This document shows, piece after piece, positions 34,396-45,197 of a DNA stretch of 64,000 nucleotides; the stretch's first letter is position 1, and every line of letters begins with the position of its first letter. The notes under the pieces are model-generated. The model did no database searches, was not told the origin of the DNA, and worked only from the letters and a program-made list of their open reading frames with translations. The position numbers were made by a program, and so were the translations under genes. Where the stretch lies: positions 1 to 64,000 of the forward strand of contig MU864008.1 in assembly GCA_033296885.1 (NCBI GenBank), written 5' to 3'. The stretch is from Triangularia verruculosa. Its lineage: Eukaryota > Ascomycota > Sordariomycetes > Sordariales > Podosporaceae.

Positions 34396-35854
34396 ATGCC
34401 GCTAGAAAAGGTTATCATCGTCGGCGCCGGGCCCTCCGGCCTCCTTCTCACCCTCCTCCTTTCTCGTGCCTCCATTCCCGTCGAGCTTATCGAACAGACC
34501 GAAGCCCTCGACACGAATCCCCGGGCGAGCCACTACAGTCCCGAATCATGCTATGAGTTCGATCGTGCTGGGATCCTTGATGAGGTCCGGGAAGCAGGAT
34601 TCGTTCCTGATGGGGTGTCATGGCGCAGACTAGAAGGGGAAAACAAGAGCCGGTTGATCAAGATCACCAACCCGCTACCCCAACCGGGCGACGATCCGGA
34701 TTCCGTGACTTTCAGACATCGAATGGTTTGTCTGCCGTTGCATAAGTTGGGAAAACTCCTGGAGACGCATGTCAAGAGTCAACCAACCGCGGAAATCAAG
34801 TATGGCTGGAAGGTTGTTGACATTGGTGAGGACACTGATAAAGGCAAGGCTTGGGTAAAGGTTGAGAAAGAGGATGGGACTACACAAATTCGAGAGGCGG
34901 ATTACGTGGTGGGCTGTGATGGAGCGAACAGCATTATTCGACGAAAATTGTTTGGTGACTGGGTCTATCCTGGGTATACCTGGGATAAGCAGATTGTTGC
35001 GACCAACATCTACTATGACGGGTTCAAAGACATTGACTACGATGATAGCCAGTTCTTTGTACATCCAGAACACTGGTTTGTGCTCGCATCCCTGACAACC
35101 TATCTTGATCCTGCCACTGACCGATAATGACAGGCACATGGTTGCAAGGATTCAACCTGATGGCCTTTACCGCGTCACATATGGCGAAGTTGGTGGACTC
35201 ACTTATGACCAGCTCAAAGAGAGACATCCTGCAAAGTTCCAAGCCATTTTGCCAGGCAATCCAACCCCTGACCAATACAAACTTGTCAACTTCAGCCCCT
35301 ACAAAGTCCATCAGCGCTGCGTCGACAAGATGAGAGTGGGACGGTTCCTGCTTGCCGCCGACGCTGCGCACTTGTGCAATCCGTTGTAAGTCAGCAGTTG
35401 GGAGTAACTTTGTAGCCAAAGTCTAGGCTGACTCAGGACAGTGGAGGCATGGGTTTGACTGGAGGCATCGCAGACGTTGGGAGTTTGTATGACTCTCTCC
35501 GCGGCATCCACAACAACCGAGCATATGATTCTATTCTTGACAAATACGACGAGGTCCGGCGGAAGATCTGGCACGATGTTATCAACTCCATCTCGACAGA
35601 AAACATGCAACGGCTATTCCAATACGCAAACGCGGACGAGTTTGTCGAGAAGGATCCGTTTTACAAGCTGGTTCAAGACATGCAAAACCCGGACAAGAAG
35701 CTTGAGAAAGGAGGGCCGCCAAATGCAAGTCTCACCATTTTGTTTCTGTCTTTTCGTGCGTTAAACATGAGCGTTTCCTGAGTCTCTAACACTGTCAACA
35801 CAGCCCGGGCTACCGCCGTTGACTTATGACATGACACAACACTATTTCGAGTGA
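34396..35854 (+). CDS. FAD-dependent aromatic-type monooxygenase
   Basis: Four-exon model: 34396-35075, 35134-35385, 35442-35724, 35804-35854; 421 residues, all phases consistent. Rossmann FAD site IIVGAGPSGLLL at the N-terminus, the DG motif GCDGANSIIRR, and the GD-motif region FLLAADAAHLCNPFGGMGLT, in which the usual Gly before Asp is Ala. It belongs to the PHBH/PCP-monooxygenase superfamily, single-component hydroxylases using NAD(P)H and O2, usually on phenols. There is no C-terminal thioredoxin-like domain. The last intron starts with GC (AAT|GCAAGT, 35725-35803); splicing gives the C-terminus PGLPPLTYDMTQHYFE. Substrate unknown. Confidence 0.87.
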
Positions 35855-36313
35855 TGTTCACAATCTCATTGTGATTTCGGAGGAGAATGTCTCAGACATT
35901 TGCGGTTTGCTGGAATTGGCGCCCCAATGTCTTGGAAACTCCCACAAAAGCCCGCTACCGGAATGCAACGCCTTTAGCCGGACGGAAGGGAACTTCGAGT
36001 TACCAGTAAACAAGTCGCCGTTCTGGGAAGGTCGGAGGTGAATGCCATGCCAAGTCGAAACGGATGGCCGCATAAGAATGGGTGAATCCTCATATGTAAC
36101 TGTACCGGGTAACGTTGAGTGGAATGCGGGGAACATCAGAGACACGGTGACGATCCCCATATCTGAACGCATCATCAGATGCACGATCCCGATTTTTAAT
36201 AGTCACCTGCGTGCCGGACATGTGATGATGGATTCTGTCCTTTTTCTTTGCGGCTCATCCCATCTTTCCGGTGATCCCAAACATCGCGAGTGTCAGCTTG
36301 CGGCACAAACACC
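35855..36313. other. Intergenic, 0.46 kb
   Basis: Promoter region of the GH2 gene. The frame of that gene is open from 36290, but the signal peptide begins at ATG 36314. Confidence 0.6.
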
Positions 36314-39016
36314 ATGCGCCTCCAACCGTTGGCCGTTGGCGCCTCTCTTGCCGCGAACTTGCATTGGGTCACGGCCGACCCGCTAGTATTTTTGAACGGC
36401 CAAGTCGTGGCCATACCATCGTGGGACCTCGCATCATCCGCCAGCATCGGAACAAATCTTGCGGCACTGTCGAAAACAGGGGTCGACACATCATCATGGC
36501 ATCACGTCAAAACATCAAAATGCACTCTGATTGGCTGCTTGATCAACGCCGGTGTTTACAACGAGACTCATCTATTCTACTCAGAGAACCTCAAGAAAGT
36601 GGATGAGAGGCAGTTTGCGGTGCCATGGACATACCGCAATGAGTACAGGCTGGAACCTGGAGCCGGCAAACATTTCTTCCTCAAGACACACGGGATATCG
36701 TCACGAGCAGACATCTTCTTGAACGGCAAACAGGTTGCATCCAAAGCCGAGCAGGCAGGCTCGTTTGCCGGTAGGACCTATGACATTACCAAACTGGTCG
36801 ACAAACAAAATGCCCTTGCTATTCAGGTGCACCCGACAAGCTACTACCACGACTTTGCTCTTGGGTGGGTGGACTGGAACCCATGGCCAGCAGACAACGG
36901 CAGCGGCATCTGGAGAGATGTAGAGGTCAAGCAAACCGGGCCTGTGGCACTGGAGACTCTGCGGATTGTGACAAAGCTTGGCCCGACTTTCGAGAGACTG
37001 AAGGATCCGGCAACTGTCACGCTCAAGGCTCGTGCTGAGAATCTGGAAAACAGAGCCATCACGGTTACGGCACATGGGTCTGTGTTTGCGCCATTCGGAC
37101 GGAAAGCTCCGATAACATGGAGCAAGCAACTCACCCTCCCTCCACGTTCCGTCACAGACATTGTACTGGAGACTACTGTACCAGATCCAGCCATCTGGTG
37201 GCCCAAGCAATGGGGCGAGCAGCCTCTGTACAGCGGTGCCCTCGCCATCACAGTCAACCACACGGTATCCGACTCGATCACCCAACAATTTGGCTTCCGA
37301 AGCGTCACCTCCAAGTTGAACTCCTACGAAGACATCACCTACATCGTCAACCACGTCCCCTTCCAAGTCATCGGCGCCGGTTACACCCCCAACATCTTCC
37401 TCCAATTCGACCCCAAGAAATGGGAAGCCGAACTGCAGTACGTCCTCGACCTCGGCTTCAACACCGTCCGCCTCGAAGGCAAAAACGAACACCCCATCCT
37501 CTACGAAATCGCCAACCGCCTCGGCATCTTCCTCATGCCCGGCTGGGAATGCTGCGACAAATGGGAGTCCTGGTCCTACAACCACGACCTCTTCCTCAAC
37601 CCACCCCCCGTCTGGTCCCCCGCCGACTACACCATCGCCAACAACTCCATGCTCCACGAAGCAGCCATGCTCCAGCCCCACCCCTCCGTCCTGACCTACC
37701 TCATCGGCTCAGACTACTGGCCCGACGAACGCGCAACCCCGATCTACCTCAACGCCCTAAAACACCACGACTGGCAAACCCCCGTGGTCGGTTCCGCCTC
37801 CAAACGCGGGTACTCCCCCCTAACCGGCCCTTCCGGCATGAAAATGGAAGGGCCGTACGACTGGGTCCCGCCGAACTACTGGTACGAAACCGACACCCCC
37901 CGCGCAGGCTCAGCATTCAGCTTCGGCTCCGAACTCGGCGCCGGGGTCGGCACACCCACCCTCTCCTCCCTCCAGAAATTCCTCTCTGCCTCCGACCTAC
38001 AAGACCTGTGGAAATCCCCGACAAAACCGCTGTATCACATGTCAAGGGAGGGGTCGGAGTTCACCAAGCGGGAAATCTACCACAACGCCCTCGTTGCCCG
38101 TTGGGGCGCGCCGGCTTCGTTGGATGACTATCTGATCAAGGCCCAGATCATGGACTACGAAGCCACTCGTGCGCAGTTTGAGGGGTTTGCCGCGAAGTGG
38201 ACAGCCAAGCGGCCGGCGACGGGATTGATTTACTGGATGCTGAACAACGCGTGGCCGTCGCTTCATTGGAATGTTTGGGATTATTACATGAAGCCTGCTG
38301 GGAGTTACTACGGTGCCAAGACGGGATCACGGAAAGAGCATGTTGTTTATGACTATGTCAAGAAGGAGGTTTGGATTGTGGATAGGACGATTGATAATTT
38401 TTACCGGGAGAGGTCGGTTGATATCCAGGCTTTGGGTCTGGATGGGAAGGTCAAGTTTGAGAGTAGGGTTAATGTGGAGAGTTTGCCGAATGCAAGTAGG
38501 AGGGTGGCTGGGTTGTATGGGTCGGGGGCGCTGGGCAATTTGACGGAGGGGGTGTTTCTGAGGTTAGTCTTGAGGGGGAGGAATCCGACGGTGGGTAATG
38601 GGGAGGAAAGAGTGTTGAGTAGAAATGTTTATTGGTTGAGTAAGGATCTGGACCGGTTGAGGTGGGATAAGACCACTTGGTTTGTTACGCCGGTGGAGGG
38701 GTATGCGAATTACAAGGACTTCAACAAGTTGGCGACGGCGGATGTGACGGTGGGAGCTGAGAGGAGAGGAGAGAAGGAGGTTGTGGTCAACTTGGAGAAC
38801 CGGGCGACTGTGCCGGCGTTTTTTGTCAGTTTGGAGTTGTTGGATCAAGCTGGGAATGATGTGTTGCCATTGACGTGGGAAGACAATTATGTCACACTGT
38901 GGCCTGGCGAGAAGATGAGTCTGGTAGCGAAATCGGTTGGTTCAGGCGCGTGGCAGCCGGCGAGTGTTCGTGTGGGTGGGAAGAATGTGAAGCAGACGCT
39001 GGCGGTGGTGTCATAG
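36314..39016 (+). CDS. Secreted exo-beta-D-glucosaminidase (GH2)
   Basis: Single exon, 900 residues, normal length for the family. Signal peptide MRLQPLAVGASLAANLHWVTA, then a sugar-binding jelly-roll domain, Ig-like domain, TIM barrel and two C-terminal beta domains. The barrel holds LIGSDYWPDE and FGSELGAG. In the characterised bacterial exo-chitosanase CsxA of this GH2 subfamily the acid/base is an Asp in the GSD motif and the nucleophile is a Glu, and both positions are kept here. It would release glucosamine from the non-reducing end of chitosan outside the cell. Third codon positions are C-rich in the first two thirds and G-rich in the last third. Confidence 0.92.
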   Translation: MRLQPLAVGASLAANLHWVTADPLVFLNGQVVAIPSWDLASSASIGTNLAALSKTGVDTSSWHHVKTSKCTLIGCLINAGVYNETHLFYSENLKKVDERQFAVPWTYRNEYRLEPGAGKHFFLKTHGISSRADIFLNGKQVASKAEQAGSFAGRTYDITKLVDKQNALAIQVHPTSYYHDFALGWVDWNPWPADNGSGIWRDVEVKQTGPVALETLRIVTKLGPTFERLKDPATVTLKARAENLENRAITVTAHGSVFAPFGRKAPITWSKQLTLPPRSVTDIVLETTVPDPAIWWPKQWGEQPLYSGALAITVNHTVSDSITQQFGFRSVTSKLNSYEDITYIVNHVPFQVIGAGYTPNIFLQFDPKKWEAELQYVLDLGFNTVRLEGKNEHPILYEIANRLGIFLMPGWECCDKWESWSYNHDLFLNPPPVWSPADYTIANNSMLHEAAMLQPHPSVLTYLIGSDYWPDERATPIYLNALKHHDWQTPVVGSASKRGYSPLTGPSGMKMEGPYDWVPPNYWYETDTPRAGSAFSFGSELGAGVGTPTLSSLQKFLSASDLQDLWKSPTKPLYHMSREGSEFTKREIYHNALVARWGAPASLDDYLIKAQIMDYEATRAQFEGFAAKWTAKRPATGLIYWMLNNAWPSLHWNVWDYYMKPAGSYYGAKTGSRKEHVVYDYVKKEVWIVDRTIDNFYRERSVDIQALGLDGKVKFESRVNVESLPNASRRVAGLYGSGALGNLTEGVFLRLVLRGRNPTVGNGEERVLSRNVYWLSKDLDRLRWDKTTWFVTPVEGYANYKDFNKLATADVTVGAERRGEKEVVVNLENRATVPAFFVSLELLDQAGNDVLPLTWEDNYVTLWPGEKMSLVAKSVGSGAWQPASVRVGGKNVKQTLAVVS

Positions 39017-39319
39017 GTACCTAAGTCACCACATAGGGACTTCAAGTTTGTGTAGCTAGGTTTTGGGAAACATGATTAAGGTAAGGTAGTAACCGGTTAA
39101 AAGTCATAAGTGTTTGTGAAAATGACATTGCTCCTAGCGTGTCCGATCGTGACTGTTGATCAGGTTTGACAATATCCGCTTCTACCATGCCCGCGCATTG
39201 CGCAGGGTTAAAATGACCATCGATTTGCGAATCCCCGTCTTGAGATTTGTTCCTGTCTGTCAACTCTGATTTCCATCTCTCATCATCTCGATTGCTCTTC
39301 CGTGTGAACTATTACCAAG
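39017..39319. other. Intergenic, 0.3 kb
   Basis: Short AT-richer spacer between same-strand genes; nothing seen beyond a possible promoter. Confidence 0.6.
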
Positions 39320-42121
39320 ATGCGCAGGCCATCAGAGATACCCAGCCCCTCTTCATTCTCCCCGTTGGGACTGAGTTCATTTGATCCCATGTCAGTCCAA
39401 CCAGAACCTGAACGGAAATTAAATAGGCCTCTGTCCAGCATGAGACCAACTTTTGCAGTCGATGTCTCTGGGAGCACGAGCTTCAATGGTGCCCTGGTAG
39501 CAGAGAAGGATGCCATAGCCAAAATTTCCGACCTTTTGGAATATGAAAAACATCGATGGAGTTGTCCTATTCTTCCTTGGAACAGCGAGGCCCATGCTCC
39601 ATGCGATCGCAAGACCATCAACACACTTCACTCGGACGGTGGAACGACGCCCGCTGCCTTATTTCACCAGGAAAAGAGCCAGACAATACTGCGGGAGTCT
39701 TCAGTGTGGTTTCTCATGACGGATGGGAAAATCCAAGAGAAAGAGGTTGTGAAATTTTCTCGAAATTTCTGCAAATCTGGCCTGCACGGTGTGGCAGGAG
39801 TAATCATTGTTTTTGGGCACAGCAAATTCCACCCAACGCCATTCAAATGCAATGTCTCAGTAGGCCTATCCGTCTATGGCGTTGCACCCCATACCATCTT
39901 TCTCTTCCATGATATTGAAACAGGCGTTGTTTATGTCCTTCAGGCAAAGGGCCAATTTGTCGAGATTCTACCCGAATCTCGCCAACTGGTCCGATTAGAG
40001 GAAGCGACACGCTGGGAGGATCTGACCCAGATTACTTACGATGACTTGGTCAAGGTTCAGATACCTGAGCCAGAGTTACTGGATCGTCATGTCATCAAAC
40101 TACCATCTGGCCACAAAGTCAACATGCAGAGGCTTTATGACAACAAGTTGCCATCTGACGAGATTTTCGACCTTGTTGGTTCGAACTGCGCTCTTGATGC
40201 TATCATAATTGCCGCCCAAACAACAGGCAACGCAGAGAAGCTCACTGCAGCACTCAAGACAGCATTAAAGCAGGGAACTGACTCTGCGAGGTCCAGCATG
40301 AATCTGAGCATCGTCTACCTGCGAGCAATCCTCCAAGATGCGTTCAATGCTAGTGGTGCCGACCCGCAACAGCCCAATGACATGTGGCTAGCACTGAAGC
40401 AACAGCGGTTTACGCAAACAATCGATATTGTATCCATGAAAGCGAGGTTACGGAAGGAACACACACAGAATCGAAAACTCCGCAAGGGCTTCCAAGACAC
40501 TGCAGGGCCAATCACCTTTTTGGAAACATTTTCATCAGCGCCCAACAGAGACGACTGGTTGGAGGAGGGCAGCCCGGCTTGTAACCCTTCTTCCATGATC
40601 CGACGCGGTTCTGGAGCCCAAGAGATATCAACTCGCGCTGACTCGAGTGGGATTGGGAGAGAAACGTCATCTAGCACTATGGAGAACTCAAAGTCCGGTC
40701 AATTTTTCGACGGTTCCATGTCCAGTGACGAAGAACTGCCCCGTGACGGAGAACCGATTCCCAGTAAGAAGCGTTCTACTACCGGGGATGCCTCGAGGCT
40801 CGATGAGGGCGTCTTGGGTGGTGATCACCGCAGCATCGCCCCTGACAGTACTACACTTACGGACTGGACTCTGCTCAACATCCCTACCCTGGGCAGTACT
40901 ACACTTGACAGTACTACACTTGACAGTACTACACTCAACATCGCTACCATCCACAGTCCAAGTGGTGATCTTGTCACTGGTAAGGTTACCACCTTTGACA
41001 CTGCCACCCTCGGCTATACTTCCGCCGACACTACCACCCTCGGTCATTCTACGCTCGGGCCGGACATCAGCTCTTTTTCAGAGAATCAGTCTTTTGAGGA
41101 GTTCACTGCCGACACCCGAGATTTGCGCGAATGCTGCATCTGCGGGGAGCAGCAGTCTTTACAGATGTTCCTGCTCCGAAACCATTACAGGCCAGAGGAG
41201 CCATTCATTCTGCCAATCACATCTTGTTTTGGATGTAGTAGGATTCTAAAAGCGATGGGGGCTTTGCCGAATGGTGAGGATCCCGTCACGGAGGCTCTCC
41301 CGGATGCCCAAATCACGGACCAAAAGGAACGGAACCTGTGGCAAAAGACGCGACGCATGGTGATTCAGAGTTATCTCCTCCGCTCTCTATGGAGTGGATC
41401 CGAAACCTCCAGCACTTGGTTACGTTGCCCATGTGAGAATTTCGTTCAGCTTATGAGATTTTATTCAATCTTCCTGGAGTCTGAGCGTGGCAGCGGAAAA
41501 GAAACAACCATAACGGCCTTGGTTTGGCATAAGTTTCTCTACGAGTTGGTCCATGAACAGTTGAAGGTCTCTGCTCTGGAAGGACATCAAGAAAGCCTAC
41601 AAAAACTCAAGGAGGCTTTGGGGTTTTTGAATTCTTCCATTGCGATGTTACTTACTCCATGGCCGGCAGTGCCGGACAACTCGAAGCAACAAGCGCCTTC
41701 GGACTCGGGAGTGGTTCCCATGCCACAATACATCAGAACTTATCATGAACTTCAAGAAACATATCTGTTACCACGCAAAAAGGTCTATTGGTTCAATCAC
41801 TGCGTCATGAGAACGAGTTACTTTTATCTGCCCATATCATTAGGTGATTGTGATCGGGCACTGGAGATATTTCTCTGCTACTTGGTGGCGAAGTTCGAAT
41901 CCATGGATGATTCTACCTCATTGGATACACTTCATGTCCTGAATGAAATGCGGAAGCATTTTGCCAATGCCTCGGCGAGCCGTGGCCCACTTCAGGAGCC
42001 ACCAGTGCGGAACATATTCATGGAACCGCAGGATATGACCGCCGATGAGGCAAAATTACTGATTGAGAGGATAGGGAAGTTCAAGGTACCGGGCTCGGAG
42101 ATGGTGGCAGGGACAGGATGA
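39320..42121 (+). CDS. vWA-domain protein with DSTTL repeats and Cys cluster
   Basis: Single exon, 933 residues. The N-terminal third looks like a von Willebrand factor A domain: MIDAS DxSxS as FAVDVSGSTSF (about residue 46), the MIDAS threonine in DGGTTPA, and a second acidic strand WFLMTDGK. No signal peptide, so probably intracellular. The centre is low-complexity Ser/Thr-rich with pentapeptide repeats DSTTL. From about residue 605 a CCICGEQ...CFGCSR cluster suggests a zinc ribbon, followed by a helical C-terminus. I know this only as a fungal-type vWA protein of unknown role; vWA domains mediate metal-dependent protein binding. It opens the stretch that holds the STAND, AAA and HET genes. 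Confidence 0.72.
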   Translation: MRRPSEIPSPSSFSPLGLSSFDPMSVQPEPERKLNRPLSSMRPTFAVDVSGSTSFNGALVAEKDAIAKISDLLEYEKHRWSCPILPWNSEAHAPCDRKTINTLHSDGGTTPAALFHQEKSQTILRESSVWFLMTDGKIQEKEVVKFSRNFCKSGLHGVAGVIIVFGHSKFHPTPFKCNVSVGLSVYGVAPHTIFLFHDIETGVVYVLQAKGQFVEILPESRQLVRLEEATRWEDLTQITYDDLVKVQIPEPELLDRHVIKLPSGHKVNMQRLYDNKLPSDEIFDLVGSNCALDAIIIAAQTTGNAEKLTAALKTALKQGTDSARSSMNLSIVYLRAILQDAFNASGADPQQPNDMWLALKQQRFTQTIDIVSMKARLRKEHTQNRKLRKGFQDTAGPITFLETFSSAPNRDDWLEEGSPACNPSSMIRRGSGAQEISTRADSSGIGRETSSSTMENSKSGQFFDGSMSSDEELPRDGEPIPSKKRSTTGDASRLDEGVLGGDHRSIAPDSTTLTDWTLLNIPTLGSTTLDSTTLDSTTLNIATIHSPSGDLVTGKVTTFDTATLGYTSADTTTLGHSTLGPDISSFSENQSFEEFTADTRDLRECCICGEQQSLQMFLLRNHYRPEEPFILPITSCFGCSRILKAMGALPNGEDPVTEALPDAQITDQKERNLWQKTRRMVIQSYLLRSLWSGSETSSTWLRCPCENFVQLMRFYSIFLESERGSGKETTITALVWHKFLYELVHEQLKVSALEGHQESLQKLKEALGFLNSSIAMLLTPWPAVPDNSKQQAPSDSGVVPMPQYIRTYHELQETYLLPRKKVYWFNHCVMRTSYFYLPISLGDCDRALEIFLCYLVAKFESMDDSTSLDTLHVLNEMRKHFANASASRGPLQEPPVRNIFMEPQDMTADEAKLLIERIGKFKVPGSEMVAGTG
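40892..40935 (+). repeat. 15-bp tandem repeat (DSTTL)
   Basis: Three adjacent 15-bp units coding GSTTL/DSTTL in the vWA gene, with a fourth related unit at about 40846. Confidence 0.8.
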
Positions 42122-42224
42122 ACTTGGATTGTTCCCCCGGGCAAGGCTGTCTCGACCGAGTGCCTAGAGGGATGGTGTTCAAGAATCAAATCATTTGTAT
42201 GAGTTTGTTCTCAATACCTACCTA

Positions 42225-43791
42225 CTACTCTGTATCTCTGGCTGTGATGTAACAGGGCCATGAATATTGCACCACGGTGAAAAATGCTTGCCACTTCCAT
42301 TCTTGCCTGGAGTTGACCTGTGAGATGTCGTAATCTCGGACCAGCGTAGCCGCGATCTTACTCAACTCCAGTCTTGCAATATGCTGCCCTGGACAGGAGT
42401 TGTAGCCGTAGCCCCACTCCATATATCCCTGTTAGCATTGTATCCTTCCTCATTCTCTATGGCAGCAAGGGACCACTTACAGGCATGAACCACCTATCCA
42501 ACGCCACGGAATCTTCCCTGAGCCACCTTTCCGGTTTGAATTCACTCGCATCCTCTCCCCATATCTCTTCTGAGAAATGCATAACCCACGAGTTCACAGA
42601 CAGAATCGTACCCTTGTCAAATCTCTCCCCCCCAATCTCCACCCCCTCTGGTCCCACCACTCTGGGTAGGTTCATCGGCACAGGCGCAAACATCCTCAAC
42701 CCCTCCTTCAAACAAGCCTGCAGATACACAAGTCTCTTCGCCTGTGCCCAGCTCACCACCCTCTCCTCTGCACCCCCCTCCCTTCTTTGCAGTTCCAGCA
42801 CCTCTTCCCTTGCCCTCTCCCAAGCCCCAGGGCAGCGTATCATATGATACACAAAACTCTGCAACGCACAACTCACCGTCTCACTCGCCGCCCCAACCGT
42901 ACTCACAGTGACGGCCTGAACATCCCTCCAGCTGATCCTCTCCGGATTCTTCTCCATCGCTCGAAACCAGTGCTCAACACTATCAAACCTCGAATCATCC
43001 CTCTTGTCCTGCAACCGTCTCTTCATAGCGTTCAAAGTGGTGTCAAACAAATGCCCATAAGGCAGGATATTCAACCACGTAACGACCGGATTCCCCAGCA
43101 ACGCAACATGAACATGATAGAAAAACGCCATAGCTGACGCGTACATTGAGAGCCAGTACCCATTCGCAATCGCACTCCCGACATCAGTCCCCGTCTCCAA
43201 GAACCCAAACTGCGACGAGAACAAAATCTCCCCGGCAATGTCAAACGACGTAAAAGTGAAATACTTATCCAAATCCACCTGCTCTCCCGTCTCGGCGAAA
43301 CGATCGAGATGACCCAGTAACAACGAAATAACTGCATCGAGTTGTGCCTCTGACCGCAGCACATTCGTCAGCGCATACCCGGAAGCAAAAGCCTTGCTCT
43401 TCTCCATTTTTCTCTTTGGGTCGGTGATCGCCATCGGGCTTTGGAAGCGGTAATCTGGAATCGCTGTCATTTTATACCACGGCCCTTTTTCCAGCGGTGC
43501 ACCGAGGATCTTTTTGATCGCGTCTGGGTGGGAGACGGAGACTTCATTGTGGGCGAGGCGGACGAAGTGGCCGTGCTTCTTGTGCAGGGAGACTAGGCGG
43601 AGGTTTTGGTCGCCTTTGATGATGTGGTAGATGTGCCAGAGGCGGGAGATGGAGGCGAGGGGTGGGCCGGGGGTGCGAGAGAGGGGGTGGAGGAGGCGGC
43701 GGTAGATGATTACCGACAGGAAGGTGAGGAGAAGAAGCTGGAGGATTAGGGCCCAGGTGGGGGTGATGGATTTATTTTGGAGGAGGTCCAT
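42225..43791 (-). CDS. Cytochrome P450
   Basis: Exons complement 42481-43791 and 42225-42428; 504 residues. The start at 43791 was chosen because the membrane anchor TWALILQLLLLTFLSVIIY follows directly; the frame is open further upstream. Proline-rich hinge RTPGPPLAS, I-helix region TVGAASETVS (in place of AGxDTT), K-helix ExxR in KEGLR, PERW motif, and a haem loop WGYGYNSCPGQ completed by splicing (Trp where Phe is usual). Similar in style to fungal pisatin-demethylase/benzoate-hydroxylase-like P450s. Endoplasmic reticulum membrane; substrate unknown; no backbone synthase nearby. Confidence 0.9.
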
Positions 43792-44483
43792 TTTGTGCTT
43801 GAACGCAATGTGGAGAAAGACAGAATTCAACTCGGGCTGCAAGATGAGAAACAAATGGTGTTGCTTTACAAGCATATATTTTGGTCTGATATCCACCTCA
43901 GGTATGGTAGTATCCAAGCATGCAACCCTACCACTGGTCTATCAAGCCAAAATACCCTGCATATCGTTTCAAACCTATGGTGTCATTCGGAGAGTCGGAG
44001 CGTGGAGGTGCGTCCTTGGGCGAAGGGATCACCACTGGACATGCCAAAACCAGAGAAAACAACGACGCTATGGGGTTAGTGCTGACCGTGCAAGCCAGTA
44101 TATGCCCTGATTACATGTCAGATGGGAATACTAGTATGCAAGCGAGCACTCGGCTGGAACCGGTCTTGCATTGAGAAGATTCGTGGCGAAGTGAACACCA
44201 AGCAACTGATGTACATGTTGTCCGTGTGGAGCAAGCCTTGGATCCCTGAACCCCTGAAATGGGACCGATAGGTAGGATTCTAAGCTACCTATCCAACTGA
44301 AAGAAGCTATTAAGCAGTAGGTGAATGGGCTGCGACCACCTAACTACCTACGTACATGAGATCCAATCTGCCTGAAGGTGCTGCCAACGAGGCTAAAAAT
44401 GAATGTAAACCAAAATTGGAGACTGTCATCATCCAACCATCTCCCAAAACTTCCCCCGCTTCTTACTTGTTTTGCCCACCCGG
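43792..44483. other. Intergenic, 0.7 kb
   Basis: No supported gene. Contains TAGGTA-type tracts near 44274-44300 and 44337-44352. Confidence 0.55.
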
Positions 44484-45197
44484 TCACACCCTGCCTCCTC
44501 GGCCCTGCACGAAGCTGGAGGCGTCAACCCTCTCCCTGAACGCGACCGTTCGATCTAGCACGGCGCATTGCCCATCAGTAGTGAAACAGACCTTGCACCG
44601 GCGCAAGATGTGGATGAACTGATGGAGGTAAGGCGTTGAATAGGTACCGCCAGCATGCTGAAGACCGTCGATGATCCAGCTGATACCAGGTTGGGTGTGC
44701 ACAAGTAAAGCCATGATAATATTCAAGGCCGTGGGAAGGCTGTGCAACGTGCCGTTCAGTGCTGCGAACTGGGCGGGATCGAGGTCTGGACTGCTTGGTA
44801 AAGTGGCGGGAAGTAGCCCGGCGAGCTGGCGGATGGTCGAGTAGAGGAGAGATACAACTGCCGCGTCCTTGTCCAGTAATCCTAGTCTGCCGGCAAAGCT
44901 GTAGAATCGGGACTTGCAGAAAAATGTGATACAGGGAGTTCCAGTGCCGACGATGGATTCTTTGGCCCTTAGCGCTGCCTGGGACAGCGCAGGACCGATG
45001 GGAGAAAATGATGGGGCTTGCACCCACATCAGTGGGGGTCTCCTTCTGGTTATCCACCTCTCAAACTCGGCGGACAACTCTCGGGGAATCTCAAGAGGCT
45101 TTCTGCTGAGCCCTGCTCTTTGGACCTCCGCCTCGCCATCCTCGATGTATTGTGTCAAGGCCTCGGCCTGCTGTTGGATTTGGGAACGGTTGTCCAT
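44484..45197 (-). CDS. STAND-like protein with degenerate P-loop, short copy
   Basis: 237 residues from ATG 45197. Clear paralog of the C-terminal half of the next gene: LMWVQAPSFSPIGPALSQAA replaces the NACHT P-loop (no GxxGxGK[ST]), while the Walker B-like SWIIDGLQ and the FCKSRF, VSLLYSTIRQLAG and CFTTDGQC blocks are kept. No N-terminal helical domain precedes it. An upstream exon may exist: 45443 ATG starts MTTLSSHRESKSPTN, and splicing from 45412 (CTA G|gtactt) to the acceptor before 45246 would join in frame. Either a short stand-alone form or a 5'-truncated duplicate. Nucleotide hydrolysis is unlikely. Confidence 0.6.
   Translation of the reverse strand: MDNRSQIQQQAEALTQYIEDGEAEVQRAGLSRKPLEIPRELSAEFERWITRRRPPLMWVQAPSFSPIGPALSQAALRAKESIVGTGTPCITFFCKSRFYSFAGRLGLLDKDAAVVSLLYSTIRQLAGLLPATLPSSPDLDPAQFAALNGTLHSLPTALNIIMALLVHTQPGISWIIDGLQHAGGTYSTPYLHQFIHILRRCKVCFTTDGQCAVLDRTVAFRERVDASSFVQGRGGRV

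Noticed and set aside
30553..43791. Secondary-metabolite cluster (SDR, FAD monooxygenase, P450, amidohydrolase)
   Set aside because: No PKS, NRPS, terpene synthase or cluster regulator; the genes look like unrelated neighbours.
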